A stretch of DNA of 64,000 bases, taken from the NCBI RefSeq assembly GCF_000003195.3, contig NC_012876.2:60816407-60880406 (forward strand), in the 5' to 3' direction. The notes under the pieces are model-generated. The model searched no databases. It worked only from the letters and a program-made list of their open reading frames with translations, and was not told the DNA's origin. The stretch is from Sorghum bicolor. Taxonomy: Eukaryota; Streptophyta; Magnoliopsida; Poales; Poaceae. A program made the position numbers and the translations under genes. Below are positions 47,188 to 58,676 of this stretch, in pieces (within the stretch, counting starts at the first letter, position 1; the number at the start of each line of letters is the position of its first letter).

Positions 47188-47620
47188 TGTTTTTTTTTGT
47201 GACTTGCTAGCTTGTATTAAGCTCAGCTGGCCGAGGCCTCAAGTATTACAAGATCATCCACACATGCTGGAGTTACATGCCACCTCTCCAGCCTATGTGT
47301 TTCAGAGACCTGCTTGGCTAAAACATGGGTTACTTTATTACAAATTTACAAACTCGATTAACAAAAGAGAAAGAGAAATCTAGTAAGCCTTGGCTAAGCT
47401 CCACAATTTCCTTCAGAACAGGGGCAATGACTGAGCGTTGCATTCCTCTCCTTTTCCAGAGCTGGACAACGTCAAGGCAATCAGTCTCCAAGTGTACTCG
47501 TTGGAACCCAGCTTGGACTGCCATCTTGATGCCATCACGACACGCCGTAGCTTCTATAGTGCAAACGTCAAGGACCTGCTCATACCAAGTAGCTCGCGCT
47601 TTTGCTAAACTTTTTTGTTT
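47188..47620 (-). pseudogene. L1 RNase H-like C-terminal fragment
   Basis: On the minus strand, 47330-47620 encodes part of an RVT_3/RNase H-like domain: a segment starting EATACRDGIKMAVQAGFQRV, then LETDCLDVVQLWKRRG, then VNRVCKFV. Plant L1 polyproteins often end in such a domain. The poly-T run at about 47186-47200 would be the poly-A tail of a minus-strand insertion. The domain is incomplete and has no start, so it is a dead fragment. Confidence 0.75.
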
Positions 47621-47861
47621 AGCTTGGTTGGAGACACCAAACAATGAACTGATATATTTTGTGATATTTTTTCTGCTCAATGTAAGGAAGTTATGCGATA
47701 ATTTGGATATATGTTTATAATTGTGAAAAATTGCTTATAATTGTGAAAAATTGTGTTCCTCATTACTCTAGATGGCTTTGAAGCCTTCGATATATTCTTG
47801 GAGGAGACAACAATGCATGTGGAGTCCACCCCTAAAGTGTGATCCGAGAGAATAAGATGTA

Positions 47862-48112
47862 CGTTCTCCATTCTGAATTATAAATTATTCTAATTTTTTT
47901 GAAGAGTTAAAGCATTTTAAGTTTGATCAAAATTATAGAGATATTTATAAAGATTTACAATGCCAAATAGGTACACTATGAAAATATAATTTATGAAGAA
48001 TCTAAAATACTTATTTGGTACCATAAATATTATTATTTTATTATATAAATTTAGTCAAACATATTTTGACTCTTCGAGAAATTAAAATGACTTATATTTG
48101 GGCTGAAGGGAG
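47862..48112. mobile_element. Degenerate Stowaway MITE
   Basis: The left end CGTTCTCCATTCTGAATTAT pairs with the right end GACTTATATTTGGGCTGAAG then GGAG. TA lies on both sides. Confidence 0.7.
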
Positions 48113-48446
48113 TATCAGACAAGGGGTGCTATAGGTTTAATTGGTTGGTTACACTAGTCTTAGTCTGTATTGTACTTATGTAGCATAACTCAAACCATTA
48201 TAAACATAAAACAATGTCTTGATGTTTGGTTATCCTACATGGGTATGCCATGCTTTGATAAAATTGTGTTTGGTTCTTGCATTTTGTTAAATATAGTTAG
48301 CTTCATGTTCTAGTTGAGATCTTAATTTTCTAGTAACAACTTTAATGTGCGGTAATACAATCAAAATCTCACTAACTACTACTACATACGAATCAGTTTG
48401 CTTTTTAGCACTGTGTTCCTGCATAAAAGCTTATGCAGGCAACTAA

Positions 48447-48673
48447 GGCCTTGTTTAGTTCCCAAATTTTTTCAAGATTTCTCGTCATATCAGATTTTTG
48501 GATGCATGTATAAAATATTAAATATAGATAAAAAATAACTAATTGTATATTTAGCTATAATTTGTGAGACAAATTTTTTGAGCCTAATTAATTCATGGTT
48601 GAACAATAATTATCAAGTACAAATAAAAGTGCTACAATAGCTAAACCTAAAAAATCACGACCTAAACAAGGTC
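48447..48673. mobile_element. GGCCTTGTTTAG MITE
   Basis: The left end GGCCTTGTTTAGTTCCC and right end CCTAAACAAGGTC (one change from GGCC) are flanked by TAA and TAC. The interior matches the family. Confidence 0.8.
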
Positions 48674-48682
48674 TACCCTAGG

Positions 48683-49290
48683 TTAAAAGTTTTTGGGTAC
48701 TGTAGCACGTTCATTTATTTTTGGTAATTATTGTCCAACCATAGATTAAAAGCATCTAAAACAGTTTGTTCGGCTTTTCCATCCTTATTTTTATTTTAGC
48801 AAAATAAGAAAAAATTCTCTCCAATAGTTTAACATCTTCTCTCCCCATCTTTCCCAACCTCACAAAATTTTATCCGCGTGCATATATATGCGCGGCCTAG
48901 GAGGGCACATCTAGAATTTCCCGGGCCGTTTAGTAAGTAGAAAGAAACATAGGGTTCCAAGTTCCAAGTGAGAAAAACATAAAAAGAGAAAGATGTAATG
49001 GAAGGGTTTAAATATGTTCAGAAACAAATTTAAAGTTTCTGATACAAAACATAAGACCGGGATGAGAAAAGTAATATATTTTTTCCTCATACTAATTTAG
49101 GAGTTGACAAACACCATACTTTAGAGAACAAAATATGAGAATCTCTTAGAGATACTTAACTAGACTCAAAAGATTCGTCTCGCAGACAAATTATGTAATT
49201 AGTTATTTATATTTATATTTAATGTTCCATACATACACAACAAAATTTGATATGATGAGGAATCTTAAAAAGTTTTTAGATTTAACAGAC
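48683..49290. mobile_element. GGCC-type MITE split by a nested MITE
   Basis: The first half (AAAGTTTTTGGGTACTGTAG to CAACCATAGATTAA) ends near 48750. The second half (CTAGACTCAAAAGATTCGTC to TTAAAAAGTTTTTAGATT) resumes near 49160. Together they give the continuous family interior seen in intact copies. Both outer ends are truncated. Confidence 0.8.
48751..49159. mobile_element. MITE nested inside a GGCC-type MITE
   Basis: The inserted sequence begins AGCATCTAAAACAG and ends TCTCTTAGAGATACT, weak inverted repeats of the GAGCATCTCC type seen at 9779. The break falls after ATTAA in the host element, and TAA is present on both sides. No coding potential. Confidence 0.65.
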
Positions 49291-50284
49291 CATATTGCAC
49301 AACCTGGACAACTACAGAAGAATTTTCGGTCATGGTTCACTTATTAATTCAAAGAACTAGGATTGCCTAGCTGTTACCCGGGCGTTGGAAATAAAACTCA
49401 CATTTTTTTCTAAGTTGAGGAATGCACACATGTGATGGCCTATTTGAGCCATTAAACACATTTTTTGGGCATGGACCGACTATAGGAACATGTAACTCGC
49501 AAAGAAGATGGGCAACTACTGTCAACCAAAGAAGAAAAAATTGAATACAGAACATATTACATAAAATAAATTATTCCTGCTAATCTGAGTGGTTTTACCA
49601 AATTCAGTTCAATTCTACCTGCAAAGGACGAAATTTCGAATGCAAAACAAAAGTTTTTTTTAACTAATCCTGGTAATCTGAATTTCTGAATGGTTTTACA
49701 AATTCAGTCCAACTCCACCTCATCATACAACGCAAGACCTTTTTATGGACACTTTTCAAATATACAACATCCTACAAATCAAGTAAGCAACAATATTTCA
49801 GACAGATGGACAACGGTTATTAACATACAGATCAGATCTTCACAGCCAAGTTTCTAGCAACTAAACACCAAATCCTAGCGAACAAAATTTGAAGATACAG
49901 GAAAGGAAACTGCTGACAGTCTCAACTGTGCTGTACTATCTCCAACTGAAGCTAGATCTGGTTTTTTGCGACCATTGCTGGCTTTAATAATTGGGCCGAA
50001 GACCTTATGTCAGCCAGGATGATTTCTGCATCAATCTTGTTATCGATATTTCTGCCATTGCTACAACAGTAAAATGAATCATCACATAAATGCTTGTGAA
50101 GAGGGTACAGAATGGCAAGGCAAAGTTACACGGCTTCAAATATGAACAAACAAGCCTGCAGGTTGCAGGGAGAGAACAGTTTATTAGGACATGAGGTAAA
50201 CTCGGTAATAATAAGGACAAGATAAAGGAAATGAGGAATCATATTTTACGCCTTACAATTCAAAAAAAGATAGACGAGCAAGAT
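49291..50284. other. Spacer and presumed 3' UTR of the EIPR1-like gene
   Basis: No gene is seen. A 27-bp phrase (GAATGGTTTTACAAATTCAG-like) occurs twice near 49595 and 49690. Confidence 0.45.
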
Positions 50285-53200
50285 TTATTTTCTCTGCAAG
50301 TAGGGCTTCACTGATTCCAAGACAACCTGACCATCAGAGAACCTCATGAATGTTTAGAACATGTAGGCAAAGTTCCACAAGGTAATAAATGATGCAAGCA
50401 CATACCCTTCCATCATACGACAAAGAAGCGAATAATGATGGATCATGGGAGCTCCATGCAATACCTACAATTTTAATTAACCCTGTGATTCCTTGTCAAA
50501 GTTCTAATTGATAAGTGAAGTATGAAGGTTGGAGGATACCATAGATGCTGTCTTCGTAGTCGGTATATGAGTTGAGTAATGGTTCTTCTTGCCTATTCGG
50601 TGAACCAGAAGGGCTGTGGAAAATGACCAGGCATCAATATCCCAAATTTAAACAAAATGATATAACAAACACACACCAAAAAAGAAAACACAGACCTATC
50701 AGATTCAGAATCGTCACTGCTAACTTTAGCCAACCATAAATTTACAGTTGAATCTGTTCCAGCACTCTACAAAAGATTCAATGTCATCAGTACAGAATAA
50801 AACCAATATCATAAATTTACAGTTGAATCTGTTCCAGCACTCGACAAAAGATTCAATGTCATCAGTACAGAATAAAACCAATATATCATTACTTTAACCC
50901 CACAAAAAAGTTGCATGTGAGGGGAGGAGTGAGACGGACCAGAAGCAACTCGTCATACTCAGGATTGTGCCGAACAGCCCATGTCCTGTAAAAATAATGA
51001 GACCATAAAATCCTGGATATTTGCTAGATATAAGAAAGACAAAACAGGTCTGTGTAATCACACATGTTAGTGACCGAAGCATTTCTAGAAATCTAACTCT
51101 GAAAAGGATGAAGTTGCTCTTGTTCGATGGAAATGTTAGTGACCGAAGCATTTCTAGAAATCTAAATCTGAAAAGGATGAAGTTGCTCTTGTTCGATGGA
51201 AGGTAAATGTCAAACCGTACACATTCACAGCATATATGCAAACAGAACAGATTGAAAACATTTAAAGATTGCAGCGAAAGATTCTAGTTTGAGTATATTT
51301 TTACACAGTACATACCAATGTGAGTGCCCAGGGAGATCTTTTAGAGGATGCTTAAGCATTCTGAGATCCCACAAGCGAATTCCAAATTCGTCTTCTGCTG
51401 TTGCCTGAAGTGTATAATCGATTACTAATCAGAAGCAAATATTTTATTTGGGCACAGGAGTATAAGTTGATAACAATTCAATAATGAACCAGTAATAGCT
51501 GTCCTTGTTACTGAACTTGAACACGGGTGTCCAATTAGGCAGACTCTATGAAATTGGATTGGGACTTATCTAGATTAAATTAATGCAATTATGAACCAAT
51601 AAAAAATGAATTTGTTGGTAAAACACAATCAAGAGTTCTAATCAGTTATTTAATAATAACACAGCAACAACTCATGTCATACCCCAGTGTGGACATGATG
51701 CTTAACTACTGAAGCAAGAAAAAATATACAAAATCCACAAACAAAATATAACAAAATAAAGTTGAAATGTAACCAAGAAACAGAAGGTAATACAAAGCTG
51801 TTGTCTTCAGTGTTACTACAGAAAGCTAATTCATAAGAATATTCATTTTATGTAAATATATATGAAGTATTGCTTGATATGGGAAACAAGAAAGTGTCGA
51901 ACTTACGATAATGTTTTGCTTCTTGGGGTTATAATCCACGTCCCGTATATGTGCATGTTCAATTGCAGTTGATTTTCTGAGAATGGTACATTTAAAGATA
52001 AATATAACTACAACATTTCAATAACCGAACTACAGATAAAAACATAGTAAATAGTAGAAGGTCAAGATAAAGTATTAACTCCATAGAACGTAGATCCCAC
52101 AACTGAAGTGACGAATCAGATATTGCAGCAACTGAATTATGATTGTGTGGATCCCAAGCTCCACCACGTAAATTTGGAAGCATGTCAGCTGATCCTTGTG
52201 AGATCACCTGTAATGTATGAATTCAAATTAACACCATTGTGAGGTATGAAGTATATAAACAGATGGTCTGTAGGTTCTTGACATTTCATAATCTGGTACT
52301 TAAGTTAATGTTTGAAAACAGAGAAAGTATTTTGCAAGTATGCTGATGATATATTGATGAACAGAAGGATGATGGCACACCTTAGCTGATTTATTTGACG
52401 TGTCTATGCTCCAAAGAAAAATATTTCGGTCATCAATGCTAATTAGTTTATCATGCTTTCCAAGTGGCCACCAGATCACACTGCAAACCAGCTTAGAGGT
52501 GTCAAGAACCATGAATAAAGATGACACACATATCACAAGCAGCTTTTAAGAATATGAAACAAGTGAGACTAGTTTAAAAGATTTATATCGAAATAACTAT
52601 AGAAGTTGAAATAAAACATTCTCATCTATTATGTCCTTCACGAGCACTGTGGGAAATAATCCTTGTATTGCTTAATTGGTGCTCATAATGTGAAACACGT
52701 GCAGCATGCTAGATAGGAAAGAATTCATTGCATCTTTCTTAGTAACTATACTCTTATCTCAATGTTCATGTGTAGCGAACAAGTGATGTAGTCACAAAAA
52801 TGAGGCCAAAATAATATAACTACAAATAAACACCATGCGGTTCAGGAAGGAACATTAACCCCACATTTGCATTTCAGCCACCAAAGTTGGACACATAAGT
52901 CTGAAATTCAAAGCATAGGAAGAATCTATCTAGTACAGTAAGTAGATCAAACATCACTAGAGCAACCAAAAATCAACAGAAACAGGAGTGCACCGTCTAA
53001 TCTTGCCCCTATGCCCACTAAGCTCAAAGAGCTGGTCAAGTTGCGGTGAGTTTGATTGCCCATTGACCTCTGGCATCTTCCAAACTGACGCACCATAGCC
53101 CTCACCTGGCATTCACATCACGAAATTTTCAAATTACAAGAAAATCACACACTACAGATTTGCAAATTGCAATGCTCACGAACAGAGAGGCAACTTTTCC

Positions 53201-53689
53201 GTTCTTTACCAGACGTGTAGACTGTGGAGAAGATCCTGTGATCGAAGGGGCATGATTTGAGGTCCCAGATCTCGTCGGGGTGGTAGAAGAGGCCATCGCA
53301 CACCAGCTCGCCCTCCGCCGGCGAAAGCCGGATCAGGTGCACCTACTTGGACGCACGCAGAGGATTCGAGATCCAAATCAAATCTCACCCCATTTCCCCT
53401 GACAGAAAAAGTACTAGGAGTACTCGAATCGCAATCCCACCAGGCGCGACGCGCGGCGAGACACGCACCTCGTTCTCCTCCTTGAGGCTGAGGGTGCCGG
53501 CGAGGAAGGTGGTCGAGCCGGCGTCCGCGCGCACGTCGGCGATACACCGCGCCTGCAAGTGCAGAGAGAGAGGAGGAAGGGGTTAAGACAGGTCGCTCAA
53601 GAAGGTTCCAGAAAGCGCCGTGCCGCTGCTGCTTTGCTTGCCTGGTACTTGAGGCCGCCATAGACGATGCCGCTGGATCCGCCCTGCAT
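50285..53689 (-). CDS. EIPR1: WD40-repeat protein, EIPR1 (EARP-interacting protein/TSSC1) homologue
   Basis: Thirteen exons join in frame: 53689-53642, 53552-53469, 53342-53210, 53105-52994, 52480-52381, 52207-52080, 51976-51907, 51404-51316, 50985-50940, 50766-50696, 50613-50540, 50464-50406 and 50326-50285, giving 351 residues. Motifs shared with animal TSSC1/EIPR1 include YGGLKYQAR at the N-terminus, HPDEIWDLKSCP, WDLRSME, HAHIRDVDYNPKKQ, GIRLWDLR, GHSHWTWAVRHNPEYDELLL, an acidic Ser-rich loop (DDSESDSPSG) and SSHDPSLFASLSYDGRVVLE near the C-terminus. The protein is a beta-propeller; animal EIPR1 binds the EARP/GARP tethering complexes in endosomal recycling, and that role is inferred here. 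Intron 1 has a GC donor (CAG, then GCAAGC). The gene shares a 357-bp divergent upstream region with HCF244. Confidence 0.94.
50736..50885. repeat. 75-bp tandem duplication covering an exon start of EIPR1
   Basis: Units 50736-50810 and 50811-50885 are nearly identical. The first contains 31 bases of exon 10 with its splice acceptor. In the second the acceptor AG has become CG (minus-strand sense). Confidence 0.92.
51064..51201. repeat. 69-bp tandem duplication in an EIPR1 intron
   Basis: Two adjacent copies starting ATGTTAGTGACCGAAGCATT differ by about one base (AACTCTG versus AAATCTG). They lie in the intron between exons 8 and 9. Confidence 0.93.
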
Positions 53690-54045
53690 TCTCGCGCGCG
53701 CTTCGGATCCGCGCGGCGACGCCGCTGATCGCTCGCTCCGAGACGGGAAGAGACCGCGCGGAGCAGGCAGCCGCCTTCCACACTACTTTAGACGAAGAAA
53801 GAATACGCTTTGGCAGAGTGAAAGCGTATTTCTTAGGAAATACGTGTTCAGAGAGGAGCTGGCGCAATGGCAGAGGAAGACGAAGCGGATGGTGACGTGG
53901 AGGAGGAAGCGGATGACGGGACGGCTGTGGACGTGGCGCAACGGGCATCGGCTGGTCCGCATCCCCTCTCCACCACTCCTCCCCACCCCAAAAGCATCGC
54001 GGCGGGCCACGCCACGTCGCCACCAGCCGCCCCTTGCCCACCGCC
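53690..54045. promoter_or_regulatory. Divergent promoter region between EIPR1 and HCF244
   Basis: The two start codons are on opposite strands and 357 bp apart, so both 5' untranslated regions and core promoters must share this segment. The EIPR1 side is GC-rich. The HCF244 side contains GAGGAGGAAGCGGATGACGG and a CT-rich leader. No clear TATA box is seen in either direction. Confidence 0.75.
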
Positions 54046-56306
54046 ATGGCGTCGACCAGCCTCGCCGCGCTGCCATCGCAGCTCGCTTCCCCGGGCCGCC
54101 TGCGCCGCCGCGCCGCTCTCTCCTCTGCTAGCCGCTCGAATCTCCTCCTCCACCGCGCAACCAAAGGTACCCCCGCCATTTTGCTTCCCGTTCCCGAGAG
54201 CCGCCTGCGAGTCGTGCGCTGCCTCCCGGGTAACAGAGTGCGTGTTTGCTTCTGCAGGTGGATCGCGATGCAGGCTGGCGGTGACCTGCAACGCGCAGGC
54301 GGTGGCGCCGACCAGCATTGCGCAGGGGACGCCCGTCCGACCGACGAGCATACTGGTGGTGGGCGCCACGGGGACGCTGGGGCGGCAGGTGGTCAGGAGG
54401 GCGCTGGACGAGGGCTACGACGTCAGGTGCCTCGTCAGGCCGCGCCCGGCGCCCGCAGATTTCCTCCGGGACTGGGGCGCCACTGTCGTCAATGTACGGT
54501 TACCTTGGGTTGCCATTGCTACTACACTATTCAATCTGTGCAATTGTACCTGTTTTCGCTGTTGGTGGTAATTTTGTGTGCTTTGCATTCGAACTGATTA
54601 GGCCGACCTCAGCAAGCCGGAGACCATACCTGCGACACTTGTTGGTATTCACACAGTCATTGACTGTGCGACAGGACGGCCAGAAGAGCCCATCCGGACG
54701 GTATGCTACGGCCATTTCAGTGAATACAGTAACAAATTATTGTACTTCTCTGTTGTCCTGAATATTATTCTTGCATTAATATGTTTTTGCTGGTTGTTAC
54801 TCAAGCTAATTCTATTGCTCTTAGTAGTGAAGAATTTCATCTGGCTGCATTTTTTGTTGTCGTAAGGATGGCGTGCTCTTGTATTGTACAAACATATATG
54901 CCATGGATCACTTGATTAGACTTGCTGATGGTTATTCCATTTAGGTAGATTGGGAAGGAAAAGTTGCTCTAATACAGTGTGCAAAGGCTATGGGAATTCA
55001 AAAGTATGTGTTCTATTCCATCCACAACTGTGACAAGCATCCTGAGGTTCCCTTGATGGAAATCAAGTATTGCACTGAGAAGTTCATTCAGGACAGTGGT
55101 CTGGATTATATCATCATCCGTTTGTGTGGTTTCATGCAGGTAGATTTGATCCTCTCCGTGTGATTCTGAGTCTTTGGCTAGAAAACGCTTTCTTACTGTC
55201 AATGATCCTAGTGAAGTACAATGATGATAGGTTACAAAAGGCAGTTCCTTGTTAGTGGAACTATACTATTAAAAGATCAAGTGGCGACATGACCTCGAGT
55301 TGATACATCGTGCCATTGTCATATTTGCTTGTTATATCCAGAAATAAATTCCTGTCTAACATTGGTTGCAATAGGGCCTTATTGGGCAATATGCTGTGCC
55401 TATACTAGAAGAGAAGTCTGTCTGGGGAACTGATGCTCCAACTCGGATTGCTTACATGGATACTCAGGTCTATATTTCCTCCTTGTCCATTTGAAAATGG
55501 GATCACCAATCTCTTTTTGGACCTCTCCACACCTTTCCTTTGACACATTCTGGTTAAATTATAGGACGTAGCTCGACTAACGTTTATAGCTATGCGGAAC
55601 GAGAAGGCCAACAGGAAACTCATGACTTTTGCTGGCCCACGAGCTTGGACAACTCAAGAGGTATTAAACTGCACACTGTCGTTTTGAAGGAAATTAATTA
55701 CATAGTATGTCCAGAAAAGTTTTGAACAATAAATCTATCTTCATATATTATTAAGTTTGTATCACTGTTGTCTTTCAAACTGTTATACAGTTCATTTTGT
55801 TTGTGATGCTAGATATTGTAAATGATGCTTCTCAGAATTATGTTTATTGTTTGTACTTCATCTTTTTTTTTCTTTATTTTGCCTCTCCAGGTGATTACTT
55901 TGTGTGAGAGATTAGCTGGGCAAGATGCCAATGTAACCACTGTCCCTGTTGCAGTCTTGAGATTTACTCGTCAGTTGACACGGTTCTTCCAATGGACAAA
56001 TGATGTGGCTGACAGACTGGCATTTTCAGAGGTTATCATGTTGTCCTTTCTGTTCAGTCTACATGTGTCCATGTAATGGTAACCTGTACCATAGCTTGTG
56101 AAAACTAATAGAACATTTCTTTAAACCAGGTGCTCTCAAGTGACACAGTTTTCTCTGCTCCAATGAATGAGACCTACCAGCTTCTCGGGGTGGATGGAAA
56201 TGACATCCTCAGCTTAGAGAAATATTTACAAGATTATTTTACCAACATATTGAAGAAGTTAAAGGATCTGAAGGCACAATCCAAGCAAACCGACATATTC
56301 TTTTGA
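54046..56306 (+). CDS. HCF244: HCF244, atypical short-chain dehydrogenase needed for psbA translation/PSII assembly, chloroplast
   Basis: Eight exons join in frame: 54046-54166, 54258-54493, 54602-54700, 54945-55139, 55375-55467, 55565-55660, 55891-56031 and 56130-56306, giving 385 residues. The first ~50 residues are Ser/Arg/Ala-rich with almost no acidic residues, a chloroplast transit peptide. A Rossmann NAD(P)-binding motif [11 protein letters not shown] follows (G76, G79, G82), then [78 protein letters not shown] and [18 protein letters not shown]. In Arabidopsis HCF244 acts with OHP1/OHP2 on the thylakoid to promote psbA translation and insert chlorophyll into D1. The classical SDR Tyr-x3-Lys is not evident, as in other NmrA-like members. 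The next upstream in-frame codon is TTG, so 54046 is the start. Confidence 0.94.
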
Positions 56307-56689
56307 TAAGAAGTATTTCTGTGACCTGGGGACATATTTTACAGATCTGTGCCTCAAATGACAGATGAGTGAGCACAATTTTTTTCCTGTATATTTGCAT
56401 TTTTGCATGTGCAAGAATGCTCTGTGCTATTAGATGATGTGTATAGAATCTTAACATTTTGAGCTATCAAAGTTCTGAAGTTTGTGCAAAACAGCATAGA
56501 GTCTATGGTTTCATGTCAACTTAAATTATTCAACAAAGGTATCTGTAGGCTCTGGTGGATGATTATATGCATTCTTTTCATGACTGTATATTAGTGTGTT
56601 CAAATTTATGCACATTTGTGGTATGTTCAATGCAAATATTGAACCACATTTTTTTAGAAAATGGAAGTAGTTTCATCCAAGCTTCATCC
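56307..56689 (+). other. 3' UTR and flank of HCF244
   Basis: AT-rich and without open frames of interest. Probably includes the polyadenylation region. Confidence 0.5.
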
Positions 56690-56836
56690 TGGTCATGGAT
56701 AGATCACCCAGGTTCGGGTCCATTAGCAGTGACAATCGCCCTATGAAGACTCGCTTTCGCTACGGCTCCGGTGGGTTCCATTCCCTTAACCAAGCCCCTG
56801 CCTATGAGTCGCCGGCTCATTCTTCAACAGGCACGG
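56690..56836 (-). pseudogene. Organellar 23S-type (LSU) rRNA fragment
   Basis: The plus strand reads like the complement of bacterial-type 23S rRNA around positions 650-800: TAGATCACCCAGGTTCGGGT, then GACTCGCTTTCGCTACGGCT, then GAGTCGCCGGCTCATTCTTC. The rRNA sense is therefore the minus strand. Only about 145 bp are present, flanked by ordinary AT-rich nuclear DNA, so this is a nuclear insertion of plastid or mitochondrial DNA, not a functional rRNA gene. I cannot decide plastid versus mitochondrial from memory. Confidence 0.78.
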
Positions 56837-57099
56837 AACTTCCCGACTCTGTGTGTCCACACAGCGTAATATAGAACCAAATTGATATTATAAGTATGCC
56901 ATAAGTACTAGATGTACAACAAACTGAACTAGTACTTTTTATTTTTCCATTTGAGCAACTATGTGTGCACCTGTACTATACATCTGTTAAGTATACAATG
57001 ACACATGGATCCTATAGAAGGCGGATGTCAATTGTAGATGTCAGTATGTATGTGCGATGAATGTTCAGGAGAGCAACCCTGCTCTGAACCAATCTCCTG

Positions 57100-57710
57100 A
57101 CTAAGTGTGCTGCTCCATCCTCAAGATCCCCATTGTTGCATTCTAACACCTGCAGCTTCCCCTTCTTGCAACCAACCAAAATTTTCTTCTGGAATGCCTT
57201 GTGTAGAGAATTAGGGAACACCTCACAGCCAATATGGGGGGTGGCTTTCATATATATGGTCAAGGTACGACTTGGAGTACAAGTCACATGATATACATGT
57301 GTTAGACTATTCATATCTCTAATGCCTTGGACAAAAACCATTTGGGCATTGCAATTTGTTTGCCTTGGAGCTGCACTGTTAGGTTGAAGGTTGTGATCCC
57401 TGTAGCCTTGCTCAACAGCTTCAGGATCCTGCAATCCTCTTTGTCAAAAGTAACCTTCTTTGCAGCCTTCACGAATCTTTGCCTTTTTCACCGAGCGGAA
57501 ATAAGACTGGATCTTGGCTTGAACTGCTGTGTCATCTCTTTTTCTGAGAGACATTTGCAGATATTTGACAATGGCCTTCAACTCGCAACTCAGTGAAGTT
57601 CTCATGCATCGCATTACAGAGATCAAGTACCTCAACATAGCATTCCATTTCTCCATCCAACATTTCACTGGCATGCCGTGCTCACATCATTCAGCGTCTG
57701 CTGGAAATTG
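57100..57710 (-). pseudogene. DUF241 pseudogene (cluster copy 4)
   Basis: Minus-strand remains of a DUF241 gene: KMLDGEME-like residues and a segment matching LLDLCNAMHENFTEL, then YLQMSLRKRDDTAVQAKIQS, a frameshifted middle (RILKLLSKATGITT in another frame), KQIAMPK, KAFQKK, and LQVLECNNGDLEDGAAHLVR with RLVQSRVALLN at the end. Compared with the intact neighbour at 58677-59378 the first ~75 codons are missing. A short duplication (GAGTTG) and a small deletion after FRSVKKAK shift the frame, and a 120-bp insertion at 57201-57320 interrupts the 3' part. It is clearly broken. Confidence 0.85.
57201..57320. mobile_element. 120-bp insertion with 8-bp target duplication
   Basis: The sequence AATGCCTT occurs at 57193-57200 and 57321-57328, flanking DNA that is absent from the paralogous DUF241 genes. 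The ends are weak inverted repeats (GTGTAGAGAATTA and, inward from the right, AGAGATATGAATA). An 8-bp duplication suggests a miniature hAT-type element. Confidence 0.65.
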
Positions 57711-58676
57711 TAAGAGATCACCAACATGCTATTCAAAATCTTAGTGTGATACATGTAGCAAGGCAAGTGGACACATTTTCATCTCCAGCTATTGGCACCA
57801 ATAGTTACTATGGTTGTTTAGTCTACATCTGAGAACCTTGCATACATGCATGTTGTATTTTTTATGTAATGGATAGTGGGTTTCAGCTTTATCCTATGCC
57901 TAATCGCTTGGGACTAAAGGCTTATTGTTATTGTTGCCTCAACATCTCTTCTATTACTTGTTGAAATGGAGCCATGAGCTTTGTATGTTAATTTCCTGCT
58001 TTAGGAGACTCAAATCTGTTCATTTTTTTCATGTTCCAACTGTTGCAGAAAAGAATCCAAATTAGTGTGTAGCTTATTACTCGTGAGCTTTAGTGGAATC
58101 TATTTCTTTTGTGATACATGTGATGCAGCCTGTTTTCAGGAAATTATTGATAGATTGGTTGTCTGTTAGATCAGCTGTGTGCTAACTATAAGTTTATATG
58201 CCTTTCATGGTGGAGCTGGTGTATCCATGCATAAGGTGAAAACGGTGTCGAAATTACATTGTGAAACAGATGTTGAGACAACATGCCTATTTGAAAAATC
58301 AAACAATTATGCTACACTCTATTAGAATATTGCTTTCTGATCACAATAGTGTATGTTCAGTTTTTTTATTTGTAAACAAAAATACATCCTCCTTTTGTTT
58401 TTGTTTGTGTATTACAAATGTATAATGTTCAGGTTCATCATTGAACATATGCACCTTTTGGCCATGGAGAAGGTAAAAATCACTTCCTTGGTACCTTTGA
58501 AATTGAAGCATGCCTAAAGTACTAGGTTGACAACATGAACTGAACCAAAATTTTGTTTTCCATTGGGCTTTTTATATATATTTGTGCTATACAGATGGTA
58601 AAGTACATAGCGACTGGCAGATCCTTTAAAAAGCGGATAACAATCGCAGATGTCAAGAGTGTCTAAGCTAGAGGAT
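57711..58676. other. Spacer within the DUF241 cluster
   Basis: No gene. A cluster-specific flank motif (CCAGCTATTGGCACCAATAG) appears near 57786, matching the intergenic repeat near 59688. Confidence 0.5.

Noticed and set aside
53848..54571. Long overlapping open frames on both strands at the HCF244 5' end
   Set aside because: They are GC-driven shadows of HCF244 exons 1 and 2. The spliced HCF244 frame explains the region.
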